Shown here piece after piece: positions 7,538 through 16,422 of a stretch of 35,542 nt of DNA. Location: NCBI GenBank assembly GCA_015296065.1, contig DVDU01000212.1, positions 1 through 35,542 on the forward strand, given 5' to 3'. This stretch comes from Oscillatoriaceae cyanobacterium M33_DOE_052 (GTDB taxonomy: Bacteria; Cyanobacteriota; Cyanobacteriia; Cyanobacteriales; Laspinemataceae). Position 1 is the first letter of the stretch. The number at the start of each line of letters is the position of its first letter. A program made the position numbers and the translations under genes. The notes below the pieces were generated by a model that worked only from the letters and a program-made list of their open reading frames with translations, was not told the origin of the DNA and did no database searches.

Positions 7538-8269
7538 CTATTCCGCTTGGGGAAACTCTTCCCACAAGGAGGTAGTTTGGCGCAAGCTGATAAAGTTGCC
7601 CTGCCCTAAAATCAAGTGGTCTAACAATGGCACTTGCAAAAACTGCGCCCCCTTGAGCAGATGGCGTGTCAGCTCCATATCTTCATTGCTGGGGTCTAGG
7701 TTCCCGGTAGGGTGGTTGTGAGCGACGATGAGGCGGGTTGCCCCGGACCGCAGCACTTCGCGGAAAATCTCCCGAGGGTGAGCGAGGGTTTCTGTGGCTG
7801 TGCCAATGCTAATGGTTTTTGTTGCTACAAGACGATTTTTCACATCGAGCATCACTAAGGCAAACCGCTCCTGTGCTTGCCACATCAGCTCCTGAGATAG
7901 AGCGGCGGCGGCGGCTTGGGGACTTTCGATGAGTTGTCGTTCTGGGGGACGGGAATAAAAGGCGCGTTTACCCAGTTCGATCGCCGCGAGGATGGTGGTG
8001 GCTTTGGCTGGTCCAATCCCGTGAATGGCGGTGAGTTCTTGCGGCGTGATATCCCGCAAAACTTCCAGGGGTTCTCGTTGGTATTCGCTGAGTTTCTGTA
8101 AAATGTATTGTCCCAAACCCACCGCCGACAGCTTGCCTTTTCCCTGTCCCGTCCCCAGGAGGATGGCAATTAGTTCGGCGGTGGCGAGACTCTTGGGTCC
8201 GTAAGCGAGCAATCGCTCCCGGGGTCTTTCACTGAGGGGTAAATCGGCTATTCTGACGCTGTAGGTCAT
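7538..8269 (-). CDS. radC: RadC-family JAB/MPN-domain protein
   Basis: This RadC/YicR family protein has an N-terminal UPF0758 helix-hairpin-helix region ([20 protein letters not shown]) and a C-terminal JAB metalloprotease-like domain. The zinc-ligand signature [15 protein letters not shown] is intact. Despite the name, a role in DNA repair is not established for the family. The start is placed at ATG 8269 ([20 protein letters not shown]), where RadC proteins usually begin, giving 243 aa. An in-frame ATG at 8311 would add 14 residues. The gene is convergent to nothing and sits between tRNA-Val and the cysW end of the sulfate cluster. Confidence 0.9.
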   Translation of the reverse strand: MTYSVRIADLPLSERPRERLLAYGPKSLATAELIAILLGTGQGKGKLSAVGLGQYILQKLSEYQREPLEVLRDITPQELTAIHGIGPAKATTILAAIELGKRAFYSRPPERQLIESPQAAAAALSQELMWQAQERFALVMLDVKNRLVATKTISIGTATETLAHPREIFREVLRSGATRLIVAHNHPTGNLDPSNEDMELTRHLLKGAQFLQVPLLDHLILGQGNFISLRQTTSLWEEFPQAE

Positions 8270-8364
8270 GGCACCCTGAATGTCGATCGCTTTAAGGGAT
8301 AATTTTGCCATGATTTCACCCGAAAATCAGCATGGGATTACACCCCCCAACCCACTGAGAAGTT

Positions 8365-9186
8365 TTACGCTTCATCTTTGATAGTGGTTTTGCGCTCTAG
8401 TATTTCTTTGAGGATGAGGGTAATTACCCCCAGACAACCCAAAAGAACGGCGGCGGAAAAGGCGGCTTGAGTTTGATATTGCTTGTAGGCTTCTTCTACA
8501 TATAGGGGTAGGGTTTGGGTTTTGCCGATGATGTTGCCTGATACTACGGCGACGGCGCCAAATTCTCCCATCGATCGGGCATTGGTTAAGATTAACCCGT
8601 AGAGCAAACCCCAGCGAATATTCGGTAAGGTAACGCGCCAGAAGATTTGCCAGTCTTTGGCGCCAAGAGTTTTGGCGGCTTCTTCTTGTTCGGGGCCGGT
8701 TTCTTCTAATACGGGAATCACGGAACGCGCTACAAAAGGCAGGGTGACAAAGGCGGTGGCAATTATCATTCCCGGTAGGGCAAAGATGATTTTCATGTTC
8801 GTGAATTCCATCAGCGGACCGAGGATGCCTATGCGACCATAGAGCAAGACTAACATCAATCCTGCCACTACGGGAGAAATGGAGAAGGGGAGGTCAATGA
8901 TGCTAATAATGAAGGCGCGCCCAGGGATTTTATGGCGAGCGATCGCCCACGCCGCGCACAAGCCAAACACTGCATTTACCGGCACCACAATCAAGGCAAT
9001 AATCAGCGTCAGTTGGATAGCATGCAAAAACTCTGGTTTCGCGAAATTACCAAAAAACGGCGCCAGTCCATATTTAAACGCTTGGTAAAATACGTTAATC
9101 GCTGGAATAAATAAAATCAGGGCTAGATAGGCGATCACCAGCCCAATCAAAATTTCCTGAACTCCTGTTTTCTTACTTCTCTGCAT
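8365..9186 (-). CDS. cysW: Sulfate ABC transporter permease CysW
   Basis: This is an inner-membrane permease of the sulfate/thiosulfate importer (273 aa). Six hydrophobic segments are visible. The EAA loop contacting CysA reads EEAAKTLGAKDWQIFWRVTLP, with the conserved glycine. Other typical features are DLPFSISPVVAGLM and ARSMGEFGAVAVVSGN. Its start overlaps the cysT stop by 14 nt, which supports translational coupling and formation of a CysT-CysW heterodimer. It is the last gene of the minus-strand cluster starting at cysA. Confidence 0.95.
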   Translation of the reverse strand: MQRSKKTGVQEILIGLVIAYLALILFIPAINVFYQAFKYGLAPFFGNFAKPEFLHAIQLTLIIALIVVPVNAVFGLCAAWAIARHKIPGRAFIISIIDLPFSISPVVAGLMLVLLYGRIGILGPLMEFTNMKIIFALPGMIIATAFVTLPFVARSVIPVLEETGPEQEEAAKTLGAKDWQIFWRVTLPNIRWGLLYGLILTNARSMGEFGAVAVVSGNIIGKTQTLPLYVEEAYKQYQTQAAFSAAVLLGCLGVITLILKEILERKTTIKDEA

Positions 9187-10033
9187 ACCGCCGCTCCCAT
9201 GCTTGAATTAAATTAATTCCCACCAAAATTACCAAAGACACCAATAACAACACTGTCCCAATTACCGTGGCACCATAGGCATCATATTGTTCCAAGCGCT
9301 GAAACACCAATACCGGGGCGCTCAAATCTTTAAACGGAATATTAGATGCTACAATCACCACTGAACCATACTCCCCGACGGCACGGGAAAATCCCAAGGC
9401 GATACCCGTGATAATCGCCGGTAGTAAAGGGGGCAAAATTACCCGAATAAATGTTTGAGATTTGGTAGCTCCCAAGCATAATGCTGCCTCTTCTAGTTCT
9501 GGCTCTATTTCCCGCAATACTGGCTGCAAAGTCCGCACCACAAATGGCAGGGAAATAAATAGCATTGCCACGGCTACACCCAAGCGGGTAAAAGCAACTT
9601 TAATGCCGAAAGGTGCCAGTAAAGAACCAATCCAGCCGTTTTCGCTGTAAACCGTGGCGATCGTCAAACCCGCTACGGCTGTGGGGATAGCAAAAGGGAT
9701 ATCAATGGCAGCATCAATGATCCGTTTCATAGGAAACTCGTACCGCACCAAAACCCAGGCGATGATGGTGCCAAATACGCCATTAATCAACGCCGTAATC
9801 AACGCTGTAACAAATGTCACATCATAAGCAGACATAGCCACGGAGCTAGTGGCGATTTTCCAGAATTGCACTGGACTGCCACTGGTAGCTTTTAAAAACA
9901 TCGCCAACATTGGCAAAAACAGCATCAACGCCAGATACACCAAAGTGATGCGCCAGGGCCAGGAAGCTCCCGCGATGGCCTCCCAGATAGATTTCCATTG
10001 CAATTTCAACTTTCTAGCAGAGGCAACTGCCAT
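9173..10033 (-). CDS. cysT: Sulfate ABC transporter permease CysT (CysU)
   Basis: This is the partner permease of CysW in the sulfate importer (286 aa). It has six membrane segments, the motif DIPFAIPTAVAGLTIATVY and an EAA loop EEAALCLGATKSQTFIRVILP. The RAVGEYGSVVIVASNIP segment is characteristic of CysT. The ATG at 10033 is preferred, because a frame extension to 10039 begins with TTG; GGAG lies about 11 nt upstream. The gap to the histidine kinase fragment upstream is 190 nt and AT-rich, and might contain its own promoter. Confidence 0.95.
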   Translation of the reverse strand: MAVASARKLKLQWKSIWEAIAGASWPWRITLVYLALMLFLPMLAMFLKATSGSPVQFWKIATSSVAMSAYDVTFVTALITALINGVFGTIIAWVLVRYEFPMKRIIDAAIDIPFAIPTAVAGLTIATVYSENGWIGSLLAPFGIKVAFTRLGVAVAMLFISLPFVVRTLQPVLREIEPELEEAALCLGATKSQTFIRVILPPLLPAIITGIALGFSRAVGEYGSVVIVASNIPFKDLSAPVLVFQRLEQYDAYGATVIGTVLLLVSLVILVGINLIQAWERRYAEK

Positions 10034-10223
10034 ATCCAATCTACTCCAGATGAATTAGGATAATTTTAGCACAAAAGATGTCGCCCAAATATGCTATTTT
10101 AGTGATTTTATAACATAAAACTAATTTTGATTTGTAATTTATATATTGATTGTTTGACCAATTTATTTTAATCATGGTTGAAAGAGTTTGGGTTGGGAAT
10201 TTTTCCAGTTTTTAGCATTCACA

Positions 10224-10571
10224 TCAAATCCCTTCCCCAAGATTACGCAAATTATCTGAATTTCTGACATCTGTCATGGGAATTTGAATAAAAAATTCCG
10301 TTCCCTGGCCTGGATTAGATTCGCACCACAACAAACCTCGGTGCTGATCTACCACGATTTGATAGCTTATTGCCAAACCTAATCCCGTACCTTTACCTAC
10401 AGATTTAGTCGTGAAAAATGGATCAAATATCTGGCTTTTTACCTCACTATTGATTCCCACTCCATTATCGGCAATTCGCACAATTAGTTTATTGTTATCA
10501 GCCAAAATCCTAATTTTAATCCACTTAGTATGAATGCTATTTTTCACCATATTTATGGTGAAAAATAGCAT
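10224..10571 (-). CDS. Detached HATPase domain of the interrupted histidine kinase
   Basis: This 115-aa frame carries the C-terminal half of a histidine kinase ATP-binding domain: G1 box IADNGVGI, F box DPFFTTKS and G2 box [15 protein letters not shown], ending with GTEFFIQIP. It lacks a dimerisation domain and an N box; both lie in the next frame upstream (10537-12276). The first 14 codons are made of the 46-bp palindrome at 10530-10575. From ACTAAGTGG onward it continues the kinase. It is either the broken 3' part of a pseudogene or a separately initiated domain. It has an ATG inside the palindrome, but a meaningful stand-alone role is doubtful. Confidence 0.8.
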   Translation of the reverse strand: MLFFTINMVKNSIHTKWIKIRILADNNKLIVRIADNGVGINSEVKSQIFDPFFTTKSVGKGTGLGLAISYQIVVDQHRGLLWCESNPGQGTEFFIQIPMTDVRNSDNLRNLGEGI

Positions 10572-10575
10572 TCAT
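10530..10575. repeat. Perfect 46-bp palindrome interrupting the histidine kinase
   Basis: The arms 10530-10551 and 10554-10575 are exact reverse complements (22 bp each) around a TT centre. The palindrome sits between the N box and G1 box of the kinase and adds 15 codons plus one base. Deleting exactly these 46 bp joins the two frames in phase, giving AMDD followed by TKWIKIRI. No flanking target duplication is evident. Confidence 0.9.
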
Positions 10576-12276
10576 GTCGTCCATAGCCTCTATAGCATCT
10601 ATAGCATTGTCGAGTAAATTCATAAAAACTTGATTTAATGCTCCTGGATAACACAAAACTTCTGGTAAGCAACCGTAATGTTTTTCCACAGTAATCCCGG
10701 CCTGCTTGATCTTGCTTTCCAAAATCACTAATGTACTATCTATTCCTTCGTGAATTTTTGCCATTTTTCTTTGGCTTTCATCAAGCCGAGAAAAGTTGCG
10801 CATAGAATTTACGATTTGGATGATTCGGTCGCTGCCTGATTTCATAGAAACAGTAATTTTTTGCAAATCTTTTTGCAAAAAATTAACATCTATAGATTCT
10901 GTGTATTCAAGAATTTGGGGATGAGTTGAGGGGGAGCAATCAGAATACATTTTTACCAGGGTCAACAATTCTTGGACATATTTATCTACATGATAAATAT
11001 TGGCATAAATAAAATTAATCGGATTGTTGATTTCGTGAGCAACTCCAGCCACCAATTTTCCCAAGCTGGACATTTTTTCTGTGTGAATTAGTTGCGCTTG
11101 AGTTTGCTGTAATTTGTCCAATGCTTCTTGGAGTTCTTGGGATTGATGATTGCTGATGGCTACGGCTTTTTCCACTTGCTTGGTGTACCGGAGTAGGACG
11201 AGCAAGTAAGCGATCGTGATGTGAGTCAGAATCATGCCTAAAACTAATGCTCCTATGGGGCGCCACCGTTTTTGTTGCTGATCATAATCTGGGTTTAAGA
11301 GCAGCCGCAATAACCAGCGGCGATTTTCTACTTGGAGAATGCGAGTGCAACCGCTACCATCGGGACAATCAGTTCTGGAGAAGCTCTGAAAAGTTTCGCT
11401 GGAACCAGGAGCAGTGACTATTTGTTTGCTGTTCCCCTGATAAATAGCTAACAGTTTTTCTCCTACTGGTGCCATTGCATCTTCAAGATACACATCAATG
11501 CCTGGAGAAATTTTAGCATATTGCACGGCAGTTCTCAGTATTTCGTCCCCCCGCAACATAATAGCGGCAAAACCGGGGGTCGAATTTTCCCGATGGGCTT
11601 TACCTAAATTTTCCATGACTTCTAAATCTGGGTTAATGCCGGGATTAAAAATAGGCATAAATAGGAATATTGTGGATGAGAGCATCCCTGTTTCCAGGCT
11701 CCGCACGGGAGGTGTGGCAATAATTTCTCCGGTAGCAGCGGCTCTGTTCAAAGTAGCTTTGTATAGCGGTTGAGACGCAAAATCAAAACCCAGGGGAATA
11801 GATGCGCTCCTGTAAGCAATAGAGTAACAATTAGGAAAGTATAAAGGTCTTGGTAATGCTGGGACAGTAATGCCTGGAGAAATTTTTTCTATAATTTCAA
11901 ATTTGCGGTTAATTTCGGCGCTAACGGTTTCCTCAAAAACTAGCCGATCTTCCTCCAGAACCGGCTGCACCAAAGCTACTGCCTCAATGCTGGTATGCCG
12001 GTACAGAGCCTTCCGAATAAACTGTTGTAAATGGGGGTGGGGTTGGGTAATTTCATTATATGTTCCAAAAAATGCCTCCATTGCCCTAAGCATTTCCAAA
12101 TTACGGTTAATTTCTGTATTAATTGCTGTGGCTAGATTATTTAATTGCACTTGTCGTTCTGCTTGCCTTGATTTTTCCTCCCATTCTTCTAAAACTAAGC
12201 TGGCAAAAACCGACAAGCTCACCCCGACGATAAAGGCAAATATTACTACCAAACCATGCCAGTATTTTTTGAACAT
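10537..12276 (-). CDS. CHASE-domain sensor histidine kinase, frame broken near the 3' end
   Basis: This is a membrane sensor kinase (579 aa up to a premature stop). Transmembrane helix 1 lies near residues 8-28. An extracytoplasmic CHASE-type domain covers about residues 60-290 (SIEAVALVQPV ... IPLGFDF ... LNRAAATGE). Transmembrane helix 2 is near 340-365, followed by a coiled coil and a HisKA domain with H414 in LVAGVAHEINNPINF. The N box NLLDNAID (553-560) is present, but translation then enters the palindrome at 10530-10575 and ends at [12 protein letters not shown]. The G1, F and G2 boxes are in the other frame (10224-10571). The start ATG follows GGAAGGC. It sits inside the sulfate uptake cluster, which suggests a link to sulfate supply, but the ligand is unknown. 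As written the kinase should be inactive. Confidence 0.85.
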   Translation of the reverse strand: MFKKYWHGLVVIFAFIVGVSLSVFASLVLEEWEEKSRQAERQVQLNNLATAINTEINRNLEMLRAMEAFFGTYNEITQPHPHLQQFIRKALYRHTSIEAVALVQPVLEEDRLVFEETVSAEINRKFEIIEKISPGITVPALPRPLYFPNCYSIAYRSASIPLGFDFASQPLYKATLNRAAATGEIIATPPVRSLETGMLSSTIFLFMPIFNPGINPDLEVMENLGKAHRENSTPGFAAIMLRGDEILRTAVQYAKISPGIDVYLEDAMAPVGEKLLAIYQGNSKQIVTAPGSSETFQSFSRTDCPDGSGCTRILQVENRRWLLRLLLNPDYDQQQKRWRPIGALVLGMILTHITIAYLLVLLRYTKQVEKAVAISNHQSQELQEALDKLQQTQAQLIHTEKMSSLGKLVAGVAHEINNPINFIYANIYHVDKYVQELLTLVKMYSDCSPSTHPQILEYTESIDVNFLQKDLQKITVSMKSGSDRIIQIVNSMRNFSRLDESQRKMAKIHEGIDSTLVILESKIKQAGITVEKHYGCLPEVLCYPGALNQVFMNLLDNAIDAIEAMDDMNAIFHHKYGEK

Positions 12277-12368
12277 TTTTGCCTTCCGTTTCTATAAAAT
12301 CTAATTTTTGCCGAGCCGGAGACTTAATAGATACCGCCTCCGGCTGCCAAGGAAAATATCTGGGCATA

Positions 12369-12716
12369 TTACCAGGTTTCCGCATCCACATCGGTTGATT
12401 TATGCCAGACTTTTACATTTAGCTCATCCAAATATATCAAGCCGCTTTCGATTTGCCTTTTTGTGCCCATAATTTCTAAATCAAACCAGCCGTCTTCCCG
12501 AATTCCTGATGAAAGTAACGCGGCTTTGAAATTAACTGTCAACCCGTGGCGGGAAATCAGGTGGGATATGACCGGTTCTTCGGTTAAATTTTTGGGAATC
12601 TGAATGCGGATGCGCAGTTGCGTGGGGCGTTTATCCTCTTCATTCCCTGCCAGTTCTACTGGTTTTGTAGGTTTGATGGGTTCGCCGTAATATCCGCTGC
12701 TGACTACAGATACCAT
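12369..12716 (-). CDS. NIL-domain protein of the sulfate uptake cluster
   Basis: This is a small ferredoxin-fold NIL-domain protein (115 aa). The core is LRIRIQIPKNLTEEPVISHL followed by SRHGLTVNFKAAL and GWFDLEIMGTKRQIESGLIYL, the usual NIL pattern also found at the C-terminus of MetN ATPases. Comparable small NIL genes sit in cyanobacterial sulfate permease operons, where a role in regulating transport is suspected but unproven. The ATG at 12716 is chosen because AAGGAG lies just upstream (AAGGAGAAGGACT). The frame stays open upstream to 12950 and would add 78 residues with two hydrophobic stretches. That extension does not resemble the family and is probably not translated as part of this protein. 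Confidence 0.85.
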   Translation of the reverse strand: MVSVVSSGYYGEPIKPTKPVELAGNEEDKRPTQLRIRIQIPKNLTEEPVISHLISRHGLTVNFKAALLSSGIREDGWFDLEIMGTKRQIESGLIYLDELNVKVWHKSTDVDAETW

Positions 12717-12974
12717 AGTCCTTCTCCTTTTCTTTAATAAATTGTTGAGATTTGGCTGGCTGCCATAAGTTTCCACTAGCAACCAAGCTGGCCAAAATAA
12801 GGTAATTGCCAATCTGGCTAAGCTAATTTTTTTGGTTGATAGTTCTGCCTGTTGATAAATTTTGTTGATATGTTTCACAAAGGCTACAGAACATAGCCAT
12901 CCCGAATAGCTATAACTGATTGCTAGATAGCCAATGATTATCTCGCTCACCGTGAATGACTCCTACAGATAACA

Positions 12975-14012
12975 TTATTTGCTGATGCCTGCATGAATTT
13001 TATCGAATATAGCACCGGGAGCAAAAAATTTGGTTTGCACCACATCCCAGCCACCCAAATCGGCAACGGTAAACAAGTTATTGGGCTGGGGATATTGGCT
13101 GGCAAATTCTGGCGCGACATCCGGGTTTACGGGGCGAAAACCGAGTTTAGCGAAGGCTCGCTGAGCTTCCGGGGTAAATAGATAGTTAACGAAGGCTTCG
13201 GCTACTTCTCGGGTGCCGTGTTTGTCCACATTTTTGTCAATTACGGCTACGGCATTTTCTATGGAGATGTTGACTTGAGGGATGATATAGGGGACTTTTT
13301 GGCCGTTGAGTCCGGCTAAGATAATTTCATTTTCATAGTTGATCAGGACATCGCCTTGCTGCGCTTGGAAAAAAGTATCGGTGGCGGTTCTGGCGTCGGG
13401 GGGAAGAACGGGGGCGTTTTGGAAAACTTTGCTGATGTACTGTACGGCGTCAACTTCGCTCCCTCCTGTTTGGGCGATCGCTCCCCATAAGGCTAAGAAA
13501 TTCCAACGAGCGCCACCGGAGGTTTTGGGGTCGGGGGTAATTACTTGCACGTCATCTTTTGCCAAGTCGGGCCAGTTTTTGATGTTTTTGGGATTGCCTT
13601 CCCGGGGAACTAAACCGACGACGGAACGGGTGACAATACCGTTATTGGGTACTTCTTTTTCCCATCCAGGGGCGATGAGTCCGGCTTTTTCGATTTGCTG
13701 GATGTCGATCGCCAATGCTAAAGCCACTACATCCGCATCCAAACCATCGATGACAGTGCGAGTTTGCCCCCAAGATGGTCCATAGGTTTGGTTAATTATC
13801 AGTTCTTGGTTGTGTTCCTGCTGCCACTGGGCAACGAACTGGGGAATAATTTCTTGATAGGCGGCTTTCGTCACCATATAGGACACCAGGGTGAGTTCGG
13901 CTTTATTGCCCTTGGTAATTGCGCCAGTGCAGGCGCTCATAGTGAGAGCTAAACACAATCCTATTCCCAGAACAGATAACCATTTTTTCAGCACTGACCC
14001 AATATCCTTCAT
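12975..14012 (-). CDS. sbpA: Sulfate-binding lipoprotein, second paralog
   Basis: This is the extracytoplasmic solute-binding protein of the sulfate importer (345 aa). It has an N-terminal lipoprotein signal ending at a lipobox LTMSAC. It shares the family features LTLVSYMVTKAAY, VITPDPKTSGGARWNFLALWG and GDVLINYENE. It is clearly paralogous to the upstream copy at 14108-15274. One notable difference lies in the phosphate-loop-like ligand region: YGPSWGQ here against YGGSGSQ in the other copy. The serine is kept, but two glycines are replaced by Pro and Trp. The ATG at 14012 is preferred to a TTG at 14033. The two copies are 95 nt apart, with a GC-rich inverted repeat between them. Confidence 0.93.
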   Translation of the reverse strand: MKDIGSVLKKWLSVLGIGLCLALTMSACTGAITKGNKAELTLVSYMVTKAAYQEIIPQFVAQWQQEHNQELIINQTYGPSWGQTRTVIDGLDADVVALALAIDIQQIEKAGLIAPGWEKEVPNNGIVTRSVVGLVPREGNPKNIKNWPDLAKDDVQVITPDPKTSGGARWNFLALWGAIAQTGGSEVDAVQYISKVFQNAPVLPPDARTATDTFFQAQQGDVLINYENEIILAGLNGQKVPYIIPQVNISIENAVAVIDKNVDKHGTREVAEAFVNYLFTPEAQRAFAKLGFRPVNPDVAPEFASQYPQPNNLFTVADLGGWDVVQTKFFAPGAIFDKIHAGISK

Positions 14013-14107
14013 ATCTATTCTTACCGGTGGCAATGGGGATGATTCACCCCCAAACCCATTCCCTAGGGGATATTTGTTGGGGGTGAGGCTTCAGGCAATT
14101 ATAGAGC

Positions 14108-15274
14108 CTATTTACTCACATTTTGCAGGATTTGGTCAAATATGGCTCCATCGTCAAAGAATTTTTTCTGTACTTCGTCCCACCCGCCAAAATCCGCTAC
14201 GGTAGATAGGGTTTTGATGGGCGGATATTCTTTGGCAAATTCTGTAGCCACTGCCGCATCTATAGGGCGAAAACCGACCTTCGCAAATTCTCGCTGAGCT
14301 TCGGGGGTAAACAGAAATTTGACAAAGGCTTCGGCTACTTCCCTGGTGCCATGTTTATCCACATTAGCATCTACTACCGCCACGGGGCTATCAATGGAAA
14401 TGTTGACATCGGGGATGGTGTATGGTAGGGGTTGCCCTTTCAGTTTTGCCAGGAGAACTTCGTTTTCATAGTTGATTAATACGTCTCCTTGACCTTGTTT
14501 GAAGAAGACATCGGTAGCTTCCCGAGCGTCTCTGGGCAAAATGGGGGTATTTTTAATCACTTTGGTGCTGAATTCTAGGGCTTTGGCTTCGTCGCCACCG
14601 GTTTTGGTGACGGCTCCCCACAGAGCCAAGAAGTTCCACCGAGCGCCACCGGAAGTTTTGGGGTTGGCGGTGATCACTTGCACGCCGTCTTTGGCGAGGT
14701 CTTCCCAGTTTTTGATGTTTTTGGGGTTGCCGTCGCGGGTGACTAAGGCGGCTACGGATTTATGGACGATCGCGCCATTGGGTGCCTCTTGTTCCCACCC
14801 TGGTTGAATCAGTTTTGCTGCCTCGATTTTTTTCGTATCCATCGCTAAGGCTAAGGCGACGATATCGGCTTCTAAACCGTCAATCACTGCCCGGGTTTGG
14901 GAACCAGAACCGCCATAACTTTGGTTAAAGGTGACGGTTTGGTTATGTTCTGTCTGCCACTTGGCGGCGAATTGAGGAATGATTTTTTCATACGCGGATT
15001 GGGTGACGGCGTAGGAAACCAGGGTTAATTCCACGCTGCTTTTTTGGGCAGGATTTTGGGGGGTGTTGCTGCTATTTTGGGCAGGATTTTGAGTAGCGTT
15101 GTTGGTGCAAGCGGCGATCGCTAAACTGAAACCTACCCCCACCAAAAACAGCCCCACGCCTCGCCACTGGGGGTTCACTCTGCCTTTTCGCCCGCCCCTT
15201 GATCCTCCCAGAAGGAGTTGGGGCAATCTGAGCTTTATCCAACTATTTACGAATGCGATGATGCGCTTGATCAT
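14108..15274 (-). CDS. sbpA: Sulfate-binding lipoprotein, first paralog
   Basis: This is the periplasmic sulfate-binding protein (388 aa) that delivers sulfate to CysT/CysW/CysA. The ATG at 15274 is chosen for its Shine-Dalgarno CAGAGG; an upstream GTG at 15364 would add 30 residues and is unlikely. After a basic region, a hydrophobic segment ends at lipobox LAIAAC, so the mature protein is probably a lipoprotein. It carries the classic ligand motifs YGGSGSQ, NPKTSGGARWNFLALWG and GDVLINYENEVLLA. The spacer after the lipobox is Asn/Gln/Pro-rich (TQNPAQNSSNTPQNPAQKSS). It lies 134 nt downstream of cysA and immediately upstream of a second paralog. Confidence 0.95.
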   Translation of the reverse strand: MIKRIIAFVNSWIKLRLPQLLLGGSRGGRKGRVNPQWRGVGLFLVGVGFSLAIAACTNNATQNPAQNSSNTPQNPAQKSSVELTLVSYAVTQSAYEKIIPQFAAKWQTEHNQTVTFNQSYGGSGSQTRAVIDGLEADIVALALAMDTKKIEAAKLIQPGWEQEAPNGAIVHKSVAALVTRDGNPKNIKNWEDLAKDGVQVITANPKTSGGARWNFLALWGAVTKTGGDEAKALEFSTKVIKNTPILPRDAREATDVFFKQGQGDVLINYENEVLLAKLKGQPLPYTIPDVNISIDSPVAVVDANVDKHGTREVAEAFVKFLFTPEAQREFAKVGFRPIDAAVATEFAKEYPPIKTLSTVADFGGWDEVQKKFFDDGAIFDQILQNVSK

Positions 15275-15291
15275 AGGTCCTCTGATTAATA

Positions 15292-15317
15292 TACGGTTTT
15301 TCGGTCGAAATACCGTA
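15292..15317. promoter_or_regulatory. 26-bp imperfect palindrome upstream of the first sbpA
   Basis: The arms TACGGT...ACCGTA enclose a second dyad TTTCGG/TCGAAA. Most positions match their reverse complement. It is located 18 nt upstream of the sbpA start and within the cysA-sbpA gap. It could be an operator for a sulfur-responsive regulator or a processing hairpin; no regulator family can be assigned by eye. Confidence 0.3.
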
Positions 15318-15408
15318 GTTAATGGCCATGAAAAGAGATGATACAGAGAAAACCGCAAAAACACAAGTCTTTTTAGGGATTTATTTGGCGCGGTTTCTCC
15401 GCCGGGAA

Positions 15409-16422
15409 CTATCTGGATACGACAGGAAAAGATTTTGCCTCTCTCGGCTGCACATAAACCTGCTGCTGTGGCTGGAGCTGTAGTTGGTCGAATCGTTCCC
15501 GGCTGAGGTGAACGGTGAGGGTTTGCTGGTCAGGGAGCAGCAATTCGGCTTGCACCTGCCAACCGAGATTGACAATGCGGCTGACTTTCGCGGGGGTGCC
15601 ACTGCCGTCGGTGGCGGTGCCGATCGCCAGGTCGTGAGGACGCAGGAAGATTTCGGGATGGGGGGAGTCGATGCCGTTTTCTTGGAACAGGGGAGAAGTG
15701 CTGGGAACCACGTTCACCGGGCCGATGAAACTCATCACGAAGGGGGTGGCGGGGCGATCGTATATTTCGCTCGGAGTCCCCACCTGTTCGATGCGACCTT
15801 TATTTGTCACCACAATTTCATCGGCGACTTCCATCGCCTCCTCCTGGTCGTGGGTGACAAATACGGTGGTCACATGGACTTCATCGTGCAGGCGGCGTAA
15901 CCAGGCGCGTAAATCTTTGCGCACTTTGGCATCCAAGGCACCAAATGGCTCATCGAGGAGCAATACTTCCGGCTGTACCGCCAGGGACCGCGCCAGAGCC
16001 ACACGCTGCCGCTGTCCCCCAGAGAGCTGGTTGGGGTAGCGATCGCCAAAACCCTGGAGCTGAATCAAACTCAGTAGTTCCTCCACCCGCTCTCTTACCT
16101 GGGGTTTCGGCACCTTGCGAATTTCCAACCCAAACGCGATATTTTCGCGTACCGTCATATGCTTAAACAGCGCATAGTGCTGAAACACAAACCCGATATT
16201 CCGCTCTTGCACCTTCTGGCTCGTGGCATTCTTGCCCATAATCCAGATTTCCCCAGAATCCGGCGTTTCCAAACCCGCAATCAGCCGCAGCAGAGTGGAT
16301 TTTCCCGAACCGGAAGGCCCAAGCAGCGCCACCAAGGTGCCGTTTTTGATTTCCAGACTTACCCGGTCAACCGCTTGAAAGCTGCCAAATCTCTTGGATA
16401 CGTTCTCAACTAAAATGCCCAC
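15409..16422 (-). CDS. cysA: Sulfate ABC transporter ATPase CysA
   Basis: This is the ATP-hydrolysing subunit of the sulfate/thiosulfate importer (337 aa). It has Walker [10 protein letters not shown], the signature [16 protein letters not shown], Walker [13 protein letters not shown] and the switch histidine in [14 protein letters not shown]-terminal TOBE-like region follows ([12 protein letters not shown]). The start is GTG at 16422. It is the first gene of the minus-strand cluster cysA-sbpA-sbpA-NIL-kinase-cysT-cysW, so the promoter should lie in 16423-16680. I saw no recognised sulfur-regulator site in that AT-rich region. Confidence 0.95.
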   Translation of the reverse strand: MGILVENVSKRFGSFQAVDRVSLEIKNGTLVALLGPSGSGKSTLLRLIAGLETPDSGEIWIMGKNATSQKVQERNIGFVFQHYALFKHMTVRENIAFGLEIRKVPKPQVRERVEELLSLIQLQGFGDRYPNQLSGGQRQRVALARSLAVQPEVLLLDEPFGALDAKVRKDLRAWLRRLHDEVHVTTVFVTHDQEEAMEVADEIVVTNKGRIEQVGTPSEIYDRPATPFVMSFIGPVNVVPSTSPLFQENGIDSPHPEIFLRPHDLAIGTATDGSGTPAKVSRIVNLGWQVQAELLLPDQQTLTVHLSRERFDQLQLQPQQQVYVQPREAKSFPVVSR

